Assembly: GCA_029266815.1 (NCBI GenBank)
Contig: JAQSWC010000081.1
Coordinates: 1 to 9,661 of the forward strand
Source: Paucimonas sp.
Lineage (GTDB): Bacteria; Pseudomonadota; Gammaproteobacteria; Burkholderiales; Burkholderiaceae_D
Length of the DNA stretch: 9,661 nucleotides
Direction: 5' to 3'
Part shown: positions 5,439 through 9,661 of the stretch, piece after piece
Position numbering within the stretch: position 1 is the first letter of the stretch
How the letters are laid out: the number at the start of each line of letters is the position of its first letter
Program-made: the position numbers and the translations under genes
The notes under the pieces: model-generated
What the model saw: the letters and a program-made list of their open reading frames with translations, nothing else
The model's database searches: none
What the model was told of the DNA's origin: nothing

Positions 5439-7836
5439 CCGCAACGCCGGTGCGACACAGCTGCCACGCAGATTACGCTGGCTGGATCCATTGATACGCC
5501 AGGTCGCGTTCCGCGAATGGTGCATCATGGGCGCGTTCCTGATCGCCCTGACCGCTGCCCTGGCGTCGCAAAATGGACTCGGCCGGCTCGATCAAACGCT
5601 CTACGACCATTTCTCCACCCAGTTGTCGCGCCCCGCACGCGACGACATCGTCATCGTCGGCATCGACGATTACAGCTTGGCCGAACTGGGCCGCTGGCCC
5701 TGGGCGCGGGAGAAGCATGCTGACCTGGTCAGGCAGCTCTCGAAAGCAGGCGCGCGTGCAATAGGCCTGGACATCATCCTTTCCGAACCTGACCCTGCGG
5801 GCGCCGGAGATACTGCCCTGGCTGGGGCACTGAAGTCCAGTGGACGGGCAGTGCTGCCGGTCGTCATCGGCGGCACCTTGACCGAGCCGCAGGCAGACGT
5901 GCCGATCGCGCCTCTTGCTGCGGCAGCGGGCAGGCTCGGCCACATCAGCCTCAACCACGACAGTGACGGCGTGGTGCGTCATGTCACGCTGCGCCGTTCC
6001 GGTAGCGGGCAAGTTTGGCCGCAGTTTGCGCTGGCCGTGTTCGAGGCCGGCGCCGCGGGAGACGCAGCAACGCCATCGACTGGCCGGGAGCGCCTGTATA
6101 TCGCCTTTGCCGGCAATGCCGGCCACTTCCGCTCCGTTCCCTACGTGGCTGCATTACGCGGCGAAGTGCCCGCCGATTTTTTTGCGGGAAAGCATGTCCT
6201 GGTAGGCGCAACCGCTCCCGGCATGACAGATTCTTACCCCACTCCCGTTTCCGGCGGGAGCGGCAGCATGCCCGGCGTTGAAATACACGCCAACATACTC
6301 GCCGGCCTGCTGGAGGACAAATTCATGTCGGCCGCGGCGCCATGGCAGAACATCCTCTTCTGCGTCGTGCCACTGTTGATCGCCCTGTTCTGCTACCTGC
6401 TGTTCCGGCCGCGCAATGCCGTCATCGTCAGCGGCCTCCTGTTCATCATCACACTCGCGGCCAGTTACGAAGTCATGAAGCACGGCCTGTGGCTGCCGCC
6501 TTCCGCCGCCCTGATAGCGCTGATCATTTCCTATCCTCTCTGGAGTTGGCGCAGGCTGGAAGCGGCGATCTCTTACCTGGGGCAGGAATTCTCCCGCCTG
6601 GAAAACGAACCGCACCTCTTGCCGGAAGTGCTCCCTAAACGAGCGCAAGACCGCATAGAAGACATCCTTGAGCACCGCATCCGGGATATGAAACGGGCCG
6701 CCCGTCGCGTGCGCGACCTGCGCCGTTTCGTATCCGACAGCCTGGACAACCTTCCAGACGCCACCCTGGTCACCGATGACAGCGGGCGGGTGCTGCTGAC
6801 CAACCATGCAGCCCAGTTGTACTTCAACGCGGGAAACGAGTCGCTGACCAACCGGCAGATGCCGCACCTTCTCGCCCGGCTGAAATCGCCGTCGCCCCTG
6901 GCTGCAGAACCGGTTAACGATTTCGTCTGGACCGATCTGCTCGATGCCGCCAAGGCACAGGCGCTGGTGGCAGGCGTGGGCGCCAGCGACGATCAGGGCC
7001 GTGACCTGTTGGTCAAGAGCGCGCCGGTCCGCTCTGCGGCCAACCAGCATGCCGGCTGGATCATCAGCGTGATCGATATCTCGACGATACGCGCCGCGGA
7101 GCGCAGCCGCGACGAAACTCTGCGATTCCTTTCGCACGACATGCGCGCACCGCAGGCATCGATCCTCGCTCTACTCGAGCTGCAGCACACTTCCGACGCA
7201 CCGCTGCCGGAACGCGAACTGTTTTCCCGCATCGAGAAGGCGGCGAGAAGAACGCTGGGCCTAGCCGACAACTTCGTGCAACTTGCCCGTGCCGAGTCAC
7301 ATGAATACCGCGTTGAGGAAGTCGATTTCCACGACGTGGTGCTCGATGCCATCGACGAGATGTGGAGCCTGTCGAAAAACAAGCGGATTGCTCTTCAGAG
7401 CGACATCGGCGACGGAGAATTCATGGTGAGGGTAGACCGCGCACTCATTACCCGCGCGTTGGTCAACCTGATCTCGAATGCAATTAATTACAGCCCCGAA
7501 AACACCAGCGTCGTATGCCACCTGGAGCGCGAGGAAACCGAACATGGAACGCAGATCGTATGCCGCGTGAGCGACCAAGGCTATGGCATTGCGGAAGCAG
7601 ACCAGACAAAGCTGTTCCAACGCTTCGAACGGGTATCGCATGCGGACCAGCCTCGCCATGAAGGTGTCGGCCTCGGCCTGGTTTTCGTGAAAACCGTAGT
7701 TGAAAAACACCGGGGTCACATCCATTTCATCAGCGCCGAAGGCAAGGGCACAACCTTCATCATTACCCTGCCGGCCAGCGCAGCCGACGATGAAGCCACC
7801 GAGAACTCCGAAAATTCGGGCAATTTTTCGGGATAA
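5425..7836 (+). CDS. CHASE2-PAS sensor histidine kinase
   Basis: An 803-residue membrane histidine kinase. Membrane segment 1 is at about 32-48. The periplasmic CHASE2 domain (about 55-305) shows family marks: GRWPWAREKH (89-98), VLVGATAPGMTDSYPTPVS (258-276) and PGVEIHANILAGL (283-295). Three closely spaced membrane segments follow (309-328, 332-350, 356-374), then a charged, probably coiled linker (about 385-437), a PAS domain (about 438-555) and the kinase core. The H-box is FLSHDMRAP with H571; the N-box is NLISNAINYSP (681-691); G1 is SDQGYGI (716-722); the F-box is LFQRF (730-734); G2 is GVGLGL (747-752). All catalytic motifs are intact. The start is a TTG at 5425 with AAAGGAAG nine bases upstream, overlapping the FecR gene; an in-frame ATG at 5527 lies inside membrane segment 1, so the TTG is preferred. 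It should phosphorylate the regulator encoded two genes upstream. Confidence 0.93.
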   Translation: MQTTDRNAGATQLPRRLRWLDPLIRQVAFREWCIMGAFLIALTAALASQNGLGRLDQTLYDHFSTQLSRPARDDIVIVGIDDYSLAELGRWPWAREKHADLVRQLSKAGARAIGLDIILSEPDPAGAGDTALAGALKSSGRAVLPVVIGGTLTEPQADVPIAPLAAAAGRLGHISLNHDSDGVVRHVTLRRSGSGQVWPQFALAVFEAGAAGDAATPSTGRERLYIAFAGNAGHFRSVPYVAALRGEVPADFFAGKHVLVGATAPGMTDSYPTPVSGGSGSMPGVEIHANILAGLLEDKFMSAAAPWQNILFCVVPLLIALFCYLLFRPRNAVIVSGLLFIITLAASYEVMKHGLWLPPSAALIALIISYPLWSWRRLEAAISYLGQEFSRLENEPHLLPEVLPKRAQDRIEDILEHRIRDMKRAARRVRDLRRFVSDSLDNLPDATLVTDDSGRVLLTNHAAQLYFNAGNESLTNRQMPHLLARLKSPSPLAAEPVNDFVWTDLLDAAKAQALVAGVGASDDQGRDLLVKSAPVRSAANQHAGWIISVIDISTIRAAERSRDETLRFLSHDMRAPQASILALLELQHTSDAPLPERELFSRIEKAARRTLGLADNFVQLARAESHEYRVEEVDFHDVVLDAIDEMWSLSKNKRIALQSDIGDGEFMVRVDRALITRALVNLISNAINYSPENTSVVCHLEREETEHGTQIVCRVSDQGYGIAEADQTKLFQRFERVSHADQPRHEGVGLGLVFVKTVVEKHRGHIHFISAEGKGTTFIITLPASAADDEATENSENSGNFSG
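7808..7831 (+). terminator. Hairpin at the end of the kinase gene, possible weak terminator
   Basis: CCGAAAATT (7808-7816) can pair with AATTTTTCGG (7822-7831) around the loop CGGGC, giving about nine pairs with one bulged T, ending just before the stop codon at 7834-7836. Its position suggests transcript processing or partial termination of the signalling operon. There is no T run after the stem, so it is not a classical rho-independent terminator. A shorter alternative (CCGA/TCGG) would be followed by five Ts at 7824-7828. Confidence 0.35.
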
Positions 7837-7887
7837 GAGTTACCCTGCCGCAAGCGATTCGTCTCCGGATAGCCAGAGGCGAAAAGC

Positions 7888-7893
7888 TATAAT
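7888..7893 (+). promoter_or_regulatory. Consensus -10 hexamer upstream of hemA
   Basis: A perfect TATAAT lies 24 bases before the first hemA ATG, in the 81-base gap after the kinase gene. A sigma-70 promoter is plausible, giving hemA its own transcription. No good -35 hexamer sits at 16-18 bases spacing (the region reads TCCGGATA), so the promoter would be weak or activator-dependent. Confidence 0.5.
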
Positions 7894-7917
7894 ACGGGCC
7901 AGCATCTCCCAATATCC

Positions 7918-9055
7918 ATGCCTCAAATGCAACTCATTGCTGTCGGATTGAATCACACGACCGCGCCGCTCACGCTGCGTGAGCGCGTCGCATTCCCGAC
8001 CGAGCGCATTGGCCATGCAGTTGCCGCCGCACGCACGTGGTTCGGGCAGGCGGGCGCCGATACGGGCAAGGAAGCCGCCATACTGTCCACCTGCAACCGC
8101 ACCGAGCTTTATGCCGCAGGCGCCATTCCTGGCGGTGTCGAGGCCGCCATCGATGTCAGTGCGCGTTTCCTGGCCGACTATCACAACGTTTCCTACGGCG
8201 ATCTGCGGCCTTACCTGTACACCTTGCCGCAGGATCATGCGGTACGCCATGCGTTTCGCGTCGCATCCGGCCTGGATTCCATGGTACTGGGCGAACCCCA
8301 GATCTTGGGGCAGATGAAGGATGCGGTGCGCCAGGCGGACGCAGCCGGCGGGCTGGGCACCTATCTGCACCAAATGTTCCAGCGGACTTTTGCCGTCGCC
8401 AAGGAAGTGCGCAGCACTACCGAGATCGGCGCACAGCACGCTCGAACGCGGTGAAATGCTGGCCCACCGCTTCAGCGGCAATGCCATCCGCCTAGCCGAC
8501 CTGCCGACCCAACTGGCGAAATACGATGTCGTCGTGTCCTCGACTGCATCGTCGCTTCCCATCATCGGTCTCGGCATGGTCGAGCGCGCCATCAAGGCGC
8601 GCAAGCACAAACCCATTTTCATGCTCGACCTCGCCGTTCCGCGTGATATCGAGGCCGAGGTTGCTCGCCTGAATGACGTGTTCCTGTACACCGTCGATGA
8701 TCTCGCCGCAGTGGTGCAGACCGGAACCGAAAACCGGCAGGCAGCCGTAGCCCAGGCCGAAGCCATCATCGAAACCCGTGTTCGCGCCTTCATGCACTGG
8801 GTGGATACCCGCAGCGTGGTACCGCTGATCCAGGATCTGCATGAAGCCGGCGAGGCGATGCGCATGGCCGAACTCGAGCGGGCAAAGAAACTGCTGGCCA
8901 AGGGTGAGAGCATCGACGACGTACTCGATGCGCTGTCCAAAGGAATCACCGCTAAATTCCTCCATGGCCCCCAACAGGCATTGAACCATGCGCAAGGCGA
9001 CGAACGCGCCCGCCTTGCCACCCTGCTGCCCCAACTCTTCCGTACCCGGCGTTAG
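7918..9055 (+). pseudogene. hemA: Glutamyl-tRNA reductase, broken by an internal deletion and frameshift
   Basis: HemA reduces glutamyl-tRNA to glutamate-1-semialdehyde with NADPH, the first committed step of tetrapyrrole synthesis by the C5 route. The first part (7918-8433) has the N-terminal GLNHTTAPLTLRE, the catalytic C59 in ILSTCNRTELY, and GLDSMVLGEPQILGQ (118-132), ending at TTEIGA. The second part resumes at 8438 in the next frame with TLERGEMLAHRF, then VVVSSTASSLP, MLDLAVPRDIEAEV and the C-terminal dimerisation helices, ending at 9055. Between IGA and TLERGE the family normally has about 54 residues containing the glycine-rich NADPH motif (GAGEM); here only four bases (8434-8437) remain. 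As written, the first frame stops at 8454 after 178 residues. An enzyme without the nucleotide-binding segment could not work. The true start may be the second ATG at 7927 (MQLIAVGLNH), which is usual in relatives. prfA follows. Confidence 0.9.
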
Positions 9056-9067
9056 CGCCGCGTCCTC

Positions 9068-9085
9068 GTCCGCCTTGCTGCGGAC
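9068..9085 (+). repeat. 6-bp stem hairpin between hemA and prfA
   Basis: GTCCGC (9068-9073) and GCGGAC (9080-9085) pair perfectly around the loop CTTGCT, 13 bases after the hemA stop. No T run follows, so it is at most a weak or processing hairpin. The rest of the 95-base gap shows no clear promoter for prfA. Confidence 0.4.
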
Positions 9086-9150
9086 ATTCGTGATTTGGCG
9101 TCTCAAAAAAATGATGCGCCCGTATGTGTGCCAACGCATTATCGATACTG

Positions 9151-9661
9151 ATGAAACCCACTCTACTTGCCAAGCTCGACCACCTTACCCAGCGCCTTGA
9201 AGAAGTCGGCAGCCTGCTGCAACAGGAAAACGTCACTGCCGACATGGACAACTATCGCAAGCTGAACCGCGAACATGCCGAACTGGATCCGCTGGTTGCG
9301 CTGTACAAGGATTACCGCCAGGCAGAAGCCGACATCGCGGCGGCAGAAGACATGCTGGCCGACCCCGAGATGAAAGATTTCGCTCAGGAAGAAGTGTCGT
9401 CCGCCAAGGCCCGCATGGAAGCGCTGGAAACCGATCTGCAGAAAATGCTGTTGCCGAAAGACCCCAACGACGAGCGCAACATCTTCCTTGAAATCCGCGC
9501 CGGCACCGGCGGCGATGAAGCAGCGCTGTTTGCGGGCGACCTGCTGCGTATGTACACGCGCTACGCGGAACGCAACCGCTGGCAGGTCGAGCTGATTTCC
9601 GCATCGGAATCCGAACTCGGCGGCTACAAGGAAGTGATCGTGCGGCTCGCCGGTTTCGGCG
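9151..9661 (+). CDS. prfA: Peptide chain release factor 1, N-terminal part (runs off the window)
   Basis: RF1 recognises UAA and UAG stop codons in the ribosomal A site and triggers peptide release. The frame from the ATG at 9151 (MKPTLLAKLDHLTQRLEEVG) gives 170 complete codons and is open to the last base. The helical N-terminal domain (1-100) and the start of the PCRF core domain are clear: LLPKDPNDERNIFLEIRAGTGGDEAALFAGDLLRMYTRYAE and ELGGYKEVIVRL. The codon-reading PxT loop and the catalytic GGQ loop fall outside the window. The hemA-prfA order is common in betaproteobacteria, often followed by the RF methyltransferase prmC. The start matches the family N-terminus; no strong ribosome site precedes it, so coupling to hemA or a leaderless-like weak site is possible. 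Confidence 0.96.
   Translation, partial: MKPTLLAKLDHLTQRLEEVGSLLQQENVTADMDNYRKLNREHAELDPLVALYKDYRQAEADIAAAEDMLADPEMKDFAQEEVSSAKARMEALETDLQKMLLPKDPNDERNIFLEIRAGTGGDEAALFAGDLLRMYTRYAERNRWQVELISASESELGGYKEVIVRLAGFG

Noticed and set aside
4194..5528. Long minus-strand open frame (444 codons) antisense to the LysM-FecR gene
   Set aside because: The composition is rich in Arg, His and Cys with no recognisable domain, and the + strand has signal peptide, LysM and FecR motifs.
6154..7137. Minus-strand open frame (327 codons) antisense to the CHASE2 kinase
   Set aside because: It is a shadow frame; the + strand has the full CHASE2-PAS-kinase motif set.
8430..8440. Programmed ribosomal frameshift in hemA
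   Set aside because: There is no slippery heptamer, and about 54 residues of conserved sequence are absent, so a shift alone could not restore the protein.
7840..9021. Long minus-strand open frame (393 codons) antisense to hemA
   Set aside because: It is a shadow of GC-rich hemA coding DNA; it is rich in Arg, Ser and Met with no domain pattern, while the + strand matches HemA clearly.
1..9661. Prophage, insertion sequence or toxin-antitoxin interpretation of the XRE pair
   Set aside because: No integrase, transposase, terminal repeats or toxin-like partner is visible; the second protein does not resemble a known toxin.

Overview
The window looks like chromosome of a betaproteobacterium, most likely Burkholderiales and perhaps near Oxalobacteraceae. 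This is inferred from the hemA-prfA gene order, the protein sequence style of HemA, PrfA and the MFS exporter, and the moderately high GC content of the coding DNA. I see no rRNA, tRNA, CRISPR array, insertion sequence or integrase.

Region 1 (2-2012, + strand) holds an EntS-like MFS exporter followed at once by a phytanoyl-CoA dioxygenase (PhyH) family Fe(II)/2-oxoglutarate oxygenase. They look like the visible end of a small operon that modifies and exports a small molecule. The exporter's C-terminus appears disrupted: transmembrane segment 12 is missing, and a different frame carries a tail whose stop overlaps the oxygenase start as ATGA.

Region 2 (2053-3313, - strand genes plus a regulatory gap) holds a Cro/CI-type (XRE) DNA-binding protein and an unrecognised acidic two-part protein, both pointing left. 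Between the XRE gene and the next + strand gene lie 290 AT-rich bases with a 10-bp palindrome, two inverted repeats and four GTTAAA hexamers. This is probably a shared divergent control region.

Region 3 (3314-7836, + strand) is the most interesting part. It is a compact three-gene signalling operon: an OmpR-type response regulator, a secreted LysM-FecR-(Fn3-like)x2 protein, and a CHASE2-PAS-histidine kinase whose start overlaps the FecR gene. I infer a pathway in which the secreted FecR/LysM protein acts on the periplasmic CHASE2 domain, the kinase phosphorylates the regulator at D51, and the regulator acts on DNA. The signal is unknown.

Region 4 (7837-9661, + strand) holds housekeeping genes: hemA (glutamyl-tRNA reductase) and the first 170 codons of prfA (release factor 1), which runs off the end. 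hemA is broken in this sequence. About 158 bases covering the NADPH-binding glycine-rich segment are missing and the frame changes at 8434-8437. Because hemA is normally essential in organisms using the C5 pathway, this is either an assembly or consensus error or a sign of a second copy. Two apparent deletion/frameshift lesions in one window make a sequence-quality problem a serious possibility.
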